64,000 nucleotides of DNA, from contig NC_079875.1 of NCBI RefSeq assembly GCF_029227915.1, positions 24,436,001 to 24,500,000 of the forward strand, given 5' to 3'. Below, piece by piece: positions 1 to 10,400 of the stretch. The notes under the pieces were generated by a model, which ran no database searches, was not told the origin of the DNA, and saw only the letters and a list, made by a program, of their open reading frames with translations. This DNA is from Hydractinia symbiolongicarpus. Lineage: Eukaryota; Cnidaria; Hydrozoa; Anthoathecata; Hydractiniidae. Within the stretch, counting starts at the first letter, position 1, and the number at the start of each line of letters is the position of its first letter. The position numbers were made by a program, and so were the translations under genes.

Positions 1-307
1 AAAAGTTATTGGTTTTGGCGGACGGTGTCAATGAATGTGGCTGGTGTCTTGCAGGAGGCAGGGGATGCTTACTCAAGGGCCCGCACCAGATCCCAAGCAT
101 GAGTGAATTTCACCAATCCTCGTGTTTCCACATTCATAGGTGTTTGTTTCAGTACAGTCGAAATCCATTAACTTTCCGATTATCCCTGTAAAGGGGAGAA
201 TGCAGAAGTTCTACAGCAGCTTCTTATTCTTTGGAGAGAAACCTCCTTTTTTTAATTAAACTTTCCGTCTTAAAAGACTAGTTTTATCTGCATTGCGATG
301 TAGTTAC

Positions 308-338
308 TCCTATTCTCTTTTTTCTGTTTCTTACACAG
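308..338 (+). other. 3' splice-site-like pyrimidine tract and AG (in every monomer)
   Basis: A long C/T-rich run (308-332) leads into TTACACAG with the AG at 337-338, followed by ATCCAG. This matches the general form of a metazoan 3' splice site: a polypyrimidine tract, then YAG. The same string recurs once per monomer. I could not identify a clear branch point at normal distance. It is changed to CATAG in M8 and M13 (about 6561 and 11010), which still ends in AG. In M31 the AG is lost (27029). Function is inferred from sequence form only; no transcript evidence is available. Confidence 0.45.
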
Positions 339-342
339 ATCC

Positions 343-421
343 AGTTGACTGCCAGGAAAGACTGGTTGACACTGGGAAAGACTAGTGACTGTGGGAAAGA
401 CCACTGACGGTGGGAAAGACC
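343..421 (+). repeat. Internal minisatellite, four 19-21 bp units
   Basis: Four imperfect units lie end to end at 343-363 (21 bp), 364-383 (20 bp), 384-402 (19 bp) and 403-421 (19 bp). Each has the form TGAC, a short spacer, then GGAAAGAC. Units 3 and 4 are closest to each other. They differ between subtypes at one base: CTGACGGTGGG in A-like units, CTGACTGTGGG in B-like units. The block recurs in every monomer and has expanded once, in M54 (47531-47606). Confidence 0.85.
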
Positions 422-501
422 ATAGATCGTGAAGGCCTTTAGGTTTTGGTGACTGAAGAGTCTGTGTTCTTCATTGGTTAGGATGGGTCTTCAGTTGCAA
501 T

Positions 502-608
502 CTCGAGACGATTGATAACTCCTTCCAAAGAATGGAGTGTTGCGGATTTCGAAGCATAAAAGTTGACTGGGTGGTGAAAGTGAATTACTTGTTTAAGCTC
601 GAGACGAT
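502..608 (+). repeat. Internal direct repeat of CTCGAGACGAT
   Basis: An 11-bp string is present at 502-512 and again at 598-608, 96 bp apart, each copy containing an XhoI site. The first copy reads CTCCAGACGAT in M8, M13, M22, M42 and M45, which removes that XhoI site and marks one HOR position. It may be a remnant of an internal duplication in the ancestral monomer, or chance. Confidence 0.7.
555..562 (+). promoter_or_regulatory. TATA-like CATAAAAG string
   Basis: CATAAAAG occurs once per monomer, in the context GAAGCATAAAAGTTGACTGG. It resembles a weak TATA box. A variant in M72 turns it into TATAAAAG at 63737-63744, and one in M71 changes it to CATAAACG. There is no downstream gene, so any promoter role would concern transcription of the satellite itself. 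Weak evidence. Confidence 0.2.
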
Positions 609-634
609 ATGTAATGGTTTTCTGGGTTGCCGCC

Positions 635-804
635 GCTGGGTTCCAAGTCTACCTTTCTAAGGGGCGGTTTCTTGGTCAGCCCAAGCATTACGATACTATT
701 TCTCAAGTGTTCATGTCTAAGGTCAGAAAGCTTTTCTGTTTCCAGGTTTGCTGCTTTTTATTCTTTGTCACAACCTCTCTAAGGGCTGGGTTCCAAGTCT
801 ACCT
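635..804 (+). repeat. Internal direct repeat of GCTGGGTTCCAAGTCTACCT
   Basis: A 20-bp string is identical at 635-654 and 785-804, 150 bp apart, and both copies are followed by similar T/C-rich sequence. Twenty identical bases are unlikely by chance, so this looks like an old duplication inside the monomer. In C-tail subtypes the first copy is altered to end in TACCC and followed by TTCTAAGGGA, while the second copy stays constant. Confidence 0.85.
724..738 (+). other. Short perfect hairpin around a HindIII site
   Basis: The 15-nt string CAGAAAGCTTTTCTG has 6-bp perfectly complementary arms (CAGAAA and TTTCTG) and a 3-nt loop. It recurs in each monomer. Subtypes with GTCCGAAAG instead of GTCAGAAAG (for example M5, M10, M15, M33, M35, M36) lose one arm pair. 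The role is unknown and it may be incidental. Confidence 0.5.
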
Positions 805-829
805 CTCTTAGCCCTGGGCTCTGTGTCAG

Positions 830-838
830 CAGGTAAAA
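830..838 (+). other. 5' splice-site-like CAG|GTAAAA (in most monomers)
   Basis: The string CAGGTAAAA fits the common 5' splice-site pattern MAG|GTRAGT at most positions, with GT at 833-834. Together with the acceptor-like AG at 338 it would define a 494-nt exon (339-832) and a 396-nt intron running into the next monomer (833-1228). Subtypes carry CAG|GT, TAG|GT (from CAGTAG or CACTAG), or a disrupted TAG|AT. This is a sequence resemblance only. Confidence 0.4.
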
Positions 839-868
839 GCAACAACGATACGATTTGCAGCTGTCGAC

Positions 869-895
869 TTTTCTTTTTCCAAAGTTTATCAAAAG
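869..895 (+). other. Alternating short T and A tracts at the monomer junction
   Basis: Within 27 bp there are TTTT (869-872), TTTTT (874-878), AAA (881-883), TTT (885-887) and AAAA (891-894). Short A/T tracts at near-helical spacing can curve DNA, and such segments are common in satellites. The string just upstream carries CAGCTG (858-863) and GTCGAC (863-868). Subtypes change these to GAGGCTG, which loses CAGCTG, or to CTGGCGAC, which loses GTCGAC. A curvature role is inferred, not shown. Confidence 0.4.
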
Positions 896-3568
896 TTATT
901 GGTTTTGGCGGACGGTGTCAATGAATGTGGCTGGTGTCTTGCAGGAGGCAGGGGATGCTTACTCAAGGGCCCGCACCAGATCCCAAGCATGAGTGAATTT
1001 CACCAATCCTCGTGTTTCCACATTCATAGGTGTTTGTTTCAGTACAGTCGAAATCCATTAACTTTCCGATTATCCCTGTAAAGGGGAGAATGCAGAAGTT
1101 CTACAGCAGCTTCTTATTCTTTGGAGAGAAACCTCCTTTTTTTAATTAAACTTTCCGTCTTAAAAAGCTAGTTTTATCTGCATTGCGATGTAGTTACTCC
1201 TATTCTCTTTTTTCTGTTTCTTACACAGATCCAGTTGACTGCCAGGAAAGACTGGTTGACACTGGGAAAGACTAGTGACTGTGGGAAAGACCACTGACTG
1301 TGGGAAAGACCATAGATCGTGAAGGCCTTTAGGTTTTGGTGACTGAAGAGTGTGTGTTCTTCATTGGTTAGGATGGGTCTTCAGTTGCAATCTCGAGACG
1401 ATTGATAACTCCTTCCAAAGAATGGAGTGTTGCGGATTTCGAAGCATAAAAGTTGACTGGGTGGTGAAAGTGAATTACTTGTTTAAGCTCGAGACGATAT
1501 GTAATGGTTTTCTGGGTTGCCGCCGCTGGGTTCCAAGTCTACCTTTCTAAGGGGCGGTTTCTTGGTCAGCCCAAGCATTACGATACTATTTCTCAAGTGT
1601 TCATGTCTAAGGTCAGAAAGCTTTTCTGTTTCCAGGTTTGCTGCTTTTTATTCTTTGTCACAACCTCTCTAAGGGCTGGGTTCCAAGTCTACCTCTCTTA
1701 GCCCTGGGCTCTGTGTCAGCAGGTAAAAGCAACAACGATACGATTTGCAGCTGTCGACTTTTCTTTTTCCAAAGTTTATCAAAAGTTATTGGTTTTGGCG
1801 GACGGTGTCAATGAATGTGGCTGGTGTCTTGCAGGAGGCAGGGGATGCTTACTCAAGGGCCCGCACCAGATCCCAAGCATGAGTGAATTTCACCAATCCT
1901 CGTGTTTCCACATTCATAGGTGTTTGTTTCAGTACAGTCGAAATCCATTAACTTTCCGATTATCCCTGTAAAGGGGAGAATGCAGAAGTTCTACAGCAGC
2001 TTCTTATTCTTTGGAGAGAAACCTCCTTTTTTTAATTAAACTTTCCGTCTTAAAAGACTAGTTTTATCTGCATTGCGATGTAGTTACTCCTATTCTCTTT
2101 TTTCTGTTTCTTACACAGATCCAGTTGACTGCCAGGAAAGACTGGTTGACACTGGGAAAGACTAGTGACTGTGGGAAAGACCACTGACGGTGGGAAAGAC
2201 CATAGATCGTGAAGGCCTTTAGGTTTTGGTGACTGAAGAGTCTGTGTTCTTCATTGGTTAGGATGGGTCTTCAGTTGCAATCTCGAGACGATTGATAACT
2301 CCTTCCAAAGAATGGAGTGTTGCGGATTTCGAAGCATAAAAGTTGACTGGGTGGTGAAAGTGAATTACTTGTTTAAGCTCGAGACGATATGTAATGGTTT
2401 TCTGGGTTGCCGCCGCTGGGTTCCAAGTCTACCTTTCTAAGGGGCGGTTTCTTGGTCAGCCCAAGCATTACGATACTATTTCTCAAGTGTTCATGTCTAA
2501 GGTCAGAAAGCTTTTCTGTTTCCAGGTTTGCTGCTTTTTATTCTTTGTCACAACCTCTCTAAGGGCTGGGTTCCAAGTCTACCTCTCTTAGCCCTGGGCT
2601 CTGTGTCAGCAGGTAAAAGCAACAACGATACGATTTGCAGCTGTCGACTTTTCTTTTTCCAAAGTTTATCAAAAGTTATTGGTTTTGGCGGACGGTGTCA
2701 ATGAATGTGGCTGGTGTCTTGCAGGAGGCAGGGGATGCTTACTCAAGGGCCCGCACCAGATCCCAAGCATGAGTGAATTTCACCAATCCTCGTGTTTCCA
2801 CATTCATAGGTGTTTGTTTCAGTACAGTCGAAATCCATTAACTTTCCGATTATCCCTGTAAAGGGGAGAATGCAGAAGTTCTACAGCAGCTTCTTATTCT
2901 TTGGAGAGAAACCTCCTTTTTTTAATTAAACTTTCCGTCTTAAAAAGCTAGTTTTATCTGCATTGCGATGTAGTTACTCCTATTCTCTTTTTTCTGTTTC
3001 TTACACAGATCCAGTTGACTGCCAGGAAAGACTGGTTGACACTGGGAAAGACTAGTGACTGTGGGAAAGACCACTGACTGTGGGAAAGACCATAGATCGT
3101 GAAGGCCTTTAGGTTTTGGTGACTGAAGAGTGTGTGTTCTTCATTGGTTAGGATGGGTCTTCAGTTGCAATCTCGAGACGATTGATAACTCCTTCCAAAG
3201 AATGGAGTGTTGCGGATTTCGAAGCATAAAAGTTGACTGGGTGGTGAAAGTGAATTACTTGTTTAAGCTCGAGACGATATGTAATGGTTTTCTGGGTTGC
3301 CGCCGCTGGGTTCCAAGTCTACCTTTCTAAGGGGCGGTTTCTTGGTCAGCCCAAGCATTACGATACTATTTCTCAAGTGTTCATGTCTAAGGTCAGAAAG
3401 CTTTTCTGTTTCCAGGTTTGCTGCTTTTTATTCTTTGTCACAACCTCTCTAAGGGCTGGGTTCCAAGTCTACCTCTCTTAGCCCGGGGCTCTGTGTCAGC
3501 AGGTAAAAGCAACAACGATACGATTTGCAGCTGTCGACTTTTCTTTTTCCAAAGTTTATCAAAAGTTA

Positions 3569-4456
3569 TTGGTTTTGGCGGACGGTGTCAATGAATGTGG
3601 CTGGTGTCTTGCAGGAGGCAGGGGATGCTTACTCAAGGGCCCGCACCAGATCCCAAGCATGAGTGAATTTCACCAATCCTCGTGTTTCCACATTCATAGG
3701 TGTTTGTTTCAGTACAGTCGAAATCCATTAACTTTCCGATTATCCCTGTAAAGGGGAGAATGCAGAAGTTCTACAGCAGCTTCTTATTCTTTGGAGAGAA
3801 ACCTCCTTTTTTTAATTAAACTTTCCGTCTTAAAAAGCTAGTTTTATCTGCATTGCGATGTAGTTACTCCTATTCTCTTTTTTCTGTTTCTTACACAGAT
3901 CCAGTTGACTGCCAGGAAAGACTGGTTGACACTGGGAAAGACTAGTGACTGTGGGAAAGACCACTGACTGTGGGAAAGACCATAGATCGTGAAGGCCTTT
4001 AGGTTTTGGTGACTGAAGAGTGTGTGTTCTTCATTGGTTAGGATGGGTCTTCAGTTGCAATCTCGAGACGATTGATAACTCCTTCCAAAGAATGGAGTGT
4101 TGCGGATTTCGAAGCATAAAAGTTGACTGGGTGGTGAAGTGAATTACTTGTTTAAGCTCGAGACGATATGTAATGGTTTTCTGGGTTGCGCCGCTGGGTT
4201 CCGAGTCTACCCTTCTAAGGGACGGTTTCTTGGTCAGCCCAAGCATTACGATACGATTTCTCAAGTGTTCATGTCTAAGGTCCGAAAGCTTTTCTGTTTC
4301 CAGGTTTGCTGATTTTTATTCTTTGTCACAACCTCTCTAAGGGCTGGGTTCCAAGTCTACCTCTCTTAGCCCTGGGCTCTGTGTCACTAGGTAAAAGCAA
4401 CAACGATACCATTTGCAGCTGTCGACTTTTCTTTTTCCAAAGTTTAACAAAAGTTA
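3569..4456 (+). repeat. M5 (888 bp): B-type head joined to a C-type tail
   Basis: The left part matches M2 and M4 (AAAAAGCTA, CTGACTGTG). From about 4135 it switches to a different tail: GAAG instead of GAAAG, GCGCC instead of GCCGCC, TACCCTTCTAAGGGA, GATACGATTT, GTCCGAAAG, CACTAGGTAAAA and GATACCATTT. The same combination recurs in M35, M38 and M40. M10, M15, M24 and M47 have a close relative that reads CCAAGTC and CCTGTGCTC. The abrupt switch is what unequal crossover or gene conversion between two subtypes would leave. Confidence 0.7.
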
Positions 4457-7400
4457 TTGGTTTTGGCGGACGGTGTCAATGAATGTGGCTGGTGTCTTGC
4501 AGGAGGCAGGGTATGCTTACTCAAGGGCCCGCACCAGATCCCAAGCATGAGTGAATTTCACCAATCCTCGTGTTTCCACATTCATAGGTGTTTGTTTCAG
4601 TACAGTCGAAATCCATTAACTTTCCGATTATCCCTGTAAAGGGGAGAATGCAGAAGTTCTACAGCAGCTTCTTATTCTTTGGAGAGAAACCTCCTTTTTT
4701 TAATTAAACTTTCCGTCTTAAAAAGCTAGTTTTATCTGCATTGCGATGTAGTTACTGCTATTCTCTTTTTTCTGTTTCTTACACAGATCCAGTTGACTGC
4801 CAGGAAAGACTGGTTGACACTGGGAAAGACTAGTGACTGTGGGAAAGACCACTGACGGTGGGAAAGACCATAGATCGTGAAGGCCTTTAGGTTTTGGTGA
4901 CTGAAGAGTCTGTGTTCTTCATTGGTTAGGATGGGTCTTCAGTTGCAATCTCGAGACGATTGATAACTCCTTCCAAAGAATGGAGTGTTGCGGATTTCGA
5001 AGCATAAAAGTTGACTGGGTGGTGAAAGTGAATTACTTGTTTAAGCTCGAGACGATATGTAATGGTTTTCTGGCTTGACGCCGCTGGGTTCCAAGTCTAC
5101 CTTTCTAAGGGGCGGTTTCTTGGTCAGCCCAAGCATTACGATACTATTTCTCAAGTGTTCATGTCTAAGGTCAGAAAGCTTTTCTGTTTCCAGGTTTGCT
5201 GCTTTTTATTCATTGTCACAACCTCTCTAAGGGCTGGGTTCCAAGTCTACCTCTCTTAGCCTTGGGCTCTGTGTCAGTAGGTAAAAGCAACAACGATACG
5301 ATTTGAGGCTGTCGACTTTTCTTTTTCCAAAGTTTAACAAAAGTTATTGGTTTTGGCGGACGGTGTCAATGAATGTGGCTGGTGTCTTGCAGGAGGCAGG
5401 GGATGCTTACTCAAGGGCCCGCACCAGATCCCAAGCATGAGTGAATTTCACCAATCCTCGTGTTTCCACATTCATAGGTGTTTGTTTCAGTACAGTCGAA
5501 ATCCATTAACTTTCCGATTATCCCTGTAAAGGGGAGAATGGAGAAGTTCTACAGCAGCTTCTTATTCTTTGGAGAGAAACCTCCTTTTTTTAATTAAACT
5601 TTCCGTCTTAAAAGACTAGTTTTATCTGCATTGCGATGTAGTTACTCCTATTCTCTTTTTTCTGTTTCTTACACAGATCCAGTTGACTGCCAGGAAAGAC
5701 TGGTTGACACTGGGAAAGACTAGTGACTGTGGGAAAGACCACTGACGGTGGGAAAGACCATAGATCGTGAAGGCTTTTAGGTTTTGGTGACTGAAGAGTG
5801 TGTGTTCTTCATTGGTTATGATGGGCCTTCAGTTGCTATCTCGAGACGATTGATAACTCCTTCCAAAGAATGGAGTGTTGCGGATTTCGAAGCATAAAAG
5901 TTGACTGGGTGGTGAAGTGAATTACTTGTTTAAGCTCGAGACGATATGTAATGGTTTTCTGGGTTGCCGCCGCTGGGTTCCAAGTCTACCTTTCTAAGGG
6001 GCGGTTTCCTGGTCAGCCCAAGCATTACGATACGATTTCTCAAGTGTTCATGTCTAAGGTCAGAAAGCTTTTCTGTTTCCAGGTTTGCTGCTTTTTATTC
6101 TTTGTCACAACCTCTCTAAGGGCTGGGTTCCAAGTCTACCTCTCTTAGCCTTGGGCTCTGTGTCAGTAGGTAAAAGCAACAACGATACGATTTGAGGCTG
6201 TCGACTTTTCTTTTTCCAAAGTTTAACAAAAGTTATTGGTTTTGGCGGACGGAGTCAATGAATGTGGCTGGTGTCTTGCAGGAGGCAGGGGATGCTTACT
6301 CAAGGGCCCGCACCAGATCCCAAGCATGAGTGAATTTCACCAATCCTTGTGTTTCCACATTCATAGGTGTTTGTTTCAGTACAGTCGAAATCCATTAACT
6401 TTCCGATTATCCCTGTAAAGGGGAGAATGCAGAAGTTCTACAGCAGCTTCTTATTCTTTGGAGAGAAACCTCCTTTTTTTAATTAAACTTTCTGTCTTAA
6501 AAGACTAGTTTTATCTGCATTGCGATGTAGTTACTCCTATTCTCTTTTTTCTGTTTCTTACATAGATCCAGTTGACTGCCAGGAAAGACTGGTTGACACT
6601 GGGAAAGACTAGTGACTGTGGGAAAGACCACTGACGGTGGGAAAGACCTTAGATCGTGAAGGCTTTTAGGTTTTGGTGACTGAAGAGTGTGTGTTCTTCA
6701 TTGGTTAGGATGGGTCTTCAGTTGCAATCTCCAGACGATTGATAACTCCTTCCAAAGAATGGAGTGTTGCGGATTTCGAAGCATAAAAGTTGACTGGGTG
6801 GTGAAGTGAATTACTTGTTTAAGCTCGAGACGATATGTAATGGTTTTCTGGGTTGCCGCCGCTGGGTTCCAAGTCTACCTTTCTAAGGGGCGGTTTCTTG
6901 GTCAGCCCAAGCATTACGATACGATTTCTCAAGTGCTCATGTCTAAGGTCAGAAAGCTTTTCTGTTTCCAGGTTTGCTGCTTTTTATTCATTGTCACAAC
7001 CTCTCTAAGGGCTGGGTTCCAAGTCTACCTCTCTTAGCCTTGGGCTCTGTGTCAGCAGGTAAAAGCAACAACGATACGATTTGAGGCTGTCGACTTTTCT
7101 TTTTCCAAAGTTTAACAAAAGTTATTGATTTTGGCGGACGGTGTCAATGAATGTGGCTGGTGTCTTGCAGGAGGCAGGGGATGCTTACTCAAGGGCCCGC
7201 ACCAGATCCCAAGCATGAGTGAATTTCACCAATCCTCGTGTTTCCACATTCATAGGTGTTTGTTTCAGTACAGTCGAAATCCATTAACTTTCCGATTATC
7301 CCTGTAAAGGGGAGAATGCAGAAGTTCTACAGCAGCTTCTTATTCTTTGGAGAGAAACCTCCTTTTTTTAATTAAACTTTCCGTCTGAAAAGACTAGTTT

Positions 7401-10400
7401 TATCTGCATTGCGATGTAGTTACTCCTATTCTCTTTTTTCTGTTTCTTACACAGATCCAGTTGACTGCCAGGAAAGACTGGTTGACACTGGGAAAGACTA
7501 GTGACTGTGGGAAAGACCACTGACGGTGGGAAAGACCATAGATCGTGAAGGCCTTTAGGTTTTGCTGACTGAAGAGTCTGTGTTCTTCATTGGTTAGGAT
7601 GGGTCTTCAGTTGCAATCTCGAGACGATTGATAACTCCTTCCAAAGAATGGAGTGTTGCGGATTTCGAAGCATAAAAGTTGACTGGGTGGTGAAAGTGAA
7701 TTACTTGTTTAAGCTCGAGACGATATGTAATGGTTTTCTGGGTTGCCGCCGCTGGGTTCCAAGTCTACCTTTCTAAGGGGCGGTTTCTTGGTCAGCCCAA
7801 GCATTACGATACTATTTCTCAAGTGTTCATGTCTAAGGTCAGAAAGCTTTTCTGTTTCCAGGTTTGCTGCTTTTTATTCTTTGTCACAACCTCTCTAAGG
7901 GCTGGGTTCCAAGTCTACCTCTCTTAGCCCTGGGCTCTGTGTCAGCAGGTAAAAGCAACAACGATACGATTTGCAGCTGGCGACTTTTCTTTTTCCAAAG
8001 TTTATCAAAAGTTATTGGTTTTGGCGGACGGTGTCAATGAATGTGGCTGGTGTCTTGCAGGAGGCAGGGGATGCTTACTCAAGGGCCCGCACCAGATCCC
8101 AAGCATGAGTGAATTTCACCAATCCTCGTGTTTCCACATTCATAGGTGTTTGTTTCAGTACAGTCGAAATCCATTAACTTTCCGATTATCCCTGTAAAGG
8201 GGAGAATGCAGAAGTTCTACAGCAGCTTCTTATTCTTTGGAGAGAAACCTCCTTTTTTTAATTAAACTTTCCGTCTTAAAAAGCTAGTTTTATCTGCATT
8301 GCGATGTAGTTACTCCTATTCTCTTTTTTCTGTTTCTTACACAGATCCAGTTGACTGCCAGGAAAGACTGGTTGACACTGGGAAAGACTAGTGACTGTGG
8401 GAAAGACCACTGACTGTGGGAAAGACCATAGATCGTGAAGGCCTTTAGGTTTTGGTGACTGAAGAGTGTGTGTTCTTCATTGGTTAGGATGGGTCTTCAG
8501 TTGCAATCTCGAGACGATTGATAACTCCTTCCAAAGAATGGAGTGTTGCGGATTTCGAAGCATAAAAGTTGACTGGGTGGTGAAGTGAATTACTTGTTTA
8601 AGCTCGAGACGATATGTAATGGTTTTCTGGGTTGCGCCGCTGGGTTCCAAGTCTACCCTTCTAAGGGACGGTTTCTTGGTCAGCCCAAGCATTACGATAC
8701 GATTTCTCAAGTGTTCATGTCTAAGGTCCGAAAGCTTTTCTGTTTCCAGGTTTGCTGCTTTTTATTCTTTGTCACAACCTCTCTAAGGGCTGGGTTCCAA
8801 GTCTACCTCTCTTAGCCCTGTGCTCTGTGTCACTAGGTAAAAGCAACAACGATACCATTTGCAGCTGTCGACTTTTCTTTTTCCAAAGTTTAACAAAAGT
8901 TATTGGTTTTGGCGGACGGTGTCAATGAATGTGGCTGGTGTCTTGCAGGAGGCAGGGTATGCTTACTCAAGGGCCCGCACCAGATCCCAAGCATGAGTGA
9001 ATTTCACCAATCCTCGTGTTTCCACATTCATAGGTGTTTGTTTCAGTACAGTCGAAATCCATTAACTTTCCGATTATCCCTGTAAAGGGGAGAATGCAGA
9101 AGTTCTACAGCAGCTTCTTATTCTTTGGAGAGAAACCTCCTTTTTTTAATTAAACTTTCCGTCTTAAAAAGCTAGTTTTATCTGCATTGCGATGTAGTTA
9201 CTGCTATTCTCTTTTTTCTGTTTCTTACACAGATCCAGTTGACTGCCAGGAAAGACTGGTTGACACTGGGAAAGACTAGTGACTGTGGGAAAGACCACTG
9301 ACGGTGGGAAAGACCATAGATCGTGAAGGCCTTTAGGTTTTGGTGACTGAAGAGTCTGTGTTCTTCATTGGTTAGGATGGGTCTTCAGTTGCAATCTCGA
9401 GACGATTGATAACTCCTTCCAAAGAATGGAGTGTTGCGGATTTCGAAGCATAAAAGTTGACTGGGTGGTGAAAGTGAATTACTTGTTTAAGCTCGAGACG
9501 ATATGTAATGGTTTTCTGGCTTGACGCCGCTGGGTTCCAAGTCTACCTTTCTAAGGGGCGGTTTCTTGGTCAGCCCAAGCATTACGATACTATTTCTCAA
9601 GTGTTCATGTCTAAGGTCAGAAAGCTTTTCTGTTTCCAGGTTTGCTGCTTTTTATTCATTGTCACAACCTCTCTAAGGGCTGGGTTCCAAGTCTACCTCT
9701 CTTAGCCTTGGGCTCTGTGTCAGTAGGTAAAAGCAACAACGATACGATTTGAGGCTGTCGACTTTTCTTTTTCCAAAGTTTAACAAAAGTTATTGGTTTT
9801 GGCGGACGGTGTCAATGAATGTGGCTGGTGTCTTGCAGGAGGCAGGGGATGCTTACTCAAGGGCCCGCACCAGATCCCAAGCATGAGTGAATTTCACCAA
9901 TCCTCGTGTTTCCACATTCATAGGTGTTTGTTTCAGTACAGTCGAAATCCATTAACTTTCCGATTATCCCTGTAAAGGGGAGAATGGAGAAGTTCTACAG
10001 CAGCTTCTTATTCTTTGGAGAGAAACCTCCTTTTTTTAATTAAACTTTCCGTCTTAAAAGACTAGTTTTATCTGCATTGCGATGTAGTTACTCCTATTCT
10101 CTTTTTTCTGTTTCTTACACAGATCCAGTTGACTGCCAGGAAAGACTGGTTGACACTGGGAAAGACTAGTGACTGTGGGAAAGACCACTGACGGTGGGAA
10201 AGACCATAGATCGTGAAGGCTTTTAGGTTTTGGTGACTGAAGAGTGTGTGTTCTTCATTGGTTATGATGGGCCTTCAGTTGCTATCTCGAGACGATTGAT
10301 AACTCCTTCCAAAGAATGGAGTGTTGCGGATTTCGAAGCATAAAAGTTGACTGGGTGGTGAAGTGAATTACTTGTTTAAGCTCGAGACGATATGTAATGG

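Larger units (their letters stand above)
9..898 (+). repeat. Reference monomer M1 (890 bp, A subtype)
   Basis: This unit is a convenient reference for the family. In order it holds: a G-rich head with CTTGCAGGAGGCAGGGG near 49-65; a T7 tract followed by TTAATTAA at 252-259; a pyrimidine tract ending in ACACAG at 338; a short GGGAAAGAC minisatellite at 343-421; two CTCGAGACGAT copies; two GCTGGGTTCCAAGTCTACCT copies; a CAG|GTAAAA string at 830-838; and a T/A-tract tail at 869-895. Length differences elsewhere come mainly from T6/T7/T8 near 247-253, GAAAG versus GAAG near 577-580, and GCCGCC versus GCGCC near 629-634. The start phase is arbitrary. Confidence 0.9.
9..3568 (+). repeat. Dimeric HOR, two copies of a 1,780-bp A-B pair (M1-M4)
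   Basis: M1 and M3 (A subtype) share AAAAGACTA, CTGACGGTG and GAGTCTGTG. M2 and M4 (B subtype) share AAAAAGCTA, CTGACTGTG and GAGTGTGTG. The alternation A-B-A-B shows that the recent unit of amplification was the 1,780-bp dimer. M1 and M3 look identical. M2 and M4 differ at 3485, where M4 reads GCCCGGGGCTC. Confidence 0.85.

Noticed and set aside
9-191. A 60-codon open frame that recurs in nearly every monomer
   Set aside because: It starts at TTG with no ATG. Its variants between copies are mostly amino-acid-changing (G to V, S to L, N to I, A to V, C to S, H to Q), and M69 has an internal stop. Its recurrence reflects repeat identity, not selection.
343-421. CRISPR-like array from the GGGAAAGAC units
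   Set aside because: Units are 19-21 bp, contiguous and without unique spacers, inside a eukaryotic satellite. It is a minisatellite.
364-421. TTGAC or GGAAA strings as transcription factor sites (W-box or NFAT-like)
   Set aside because: The motifs are very short and expected by chance in a repeated block. The organism and any transcription are unknown.
614-811. A 65-codon ATG open frame with a hydrophobic stretch, recurring in most monomers
   Set aside because: Indels in GAAAG/GAAG, GCCGCC/GCGCC and the T run near 670 change its start or frame in many copies (76-codon and 61-codon forms, and loss in M33 and M36). No recognisable domain. The repeated AGFQVYLS at both ends simply translates the 20-bp internal DNA duplication.
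779-815. Stem-loop from CTAAGGGCT and CTTAGCCCT
   Set aside because: Only AGGGCT/AGCCCT or CTAAG/CTTAG can pair, not both in register. This is too weak to report as a structure.
4031-4264. A 77-codon minus-strand open frame in C-tail monomers
   Set aside because: It exists only where one-base deletions remove stops, lies opposite other frames, and shows no family resemblance. Chance frame.
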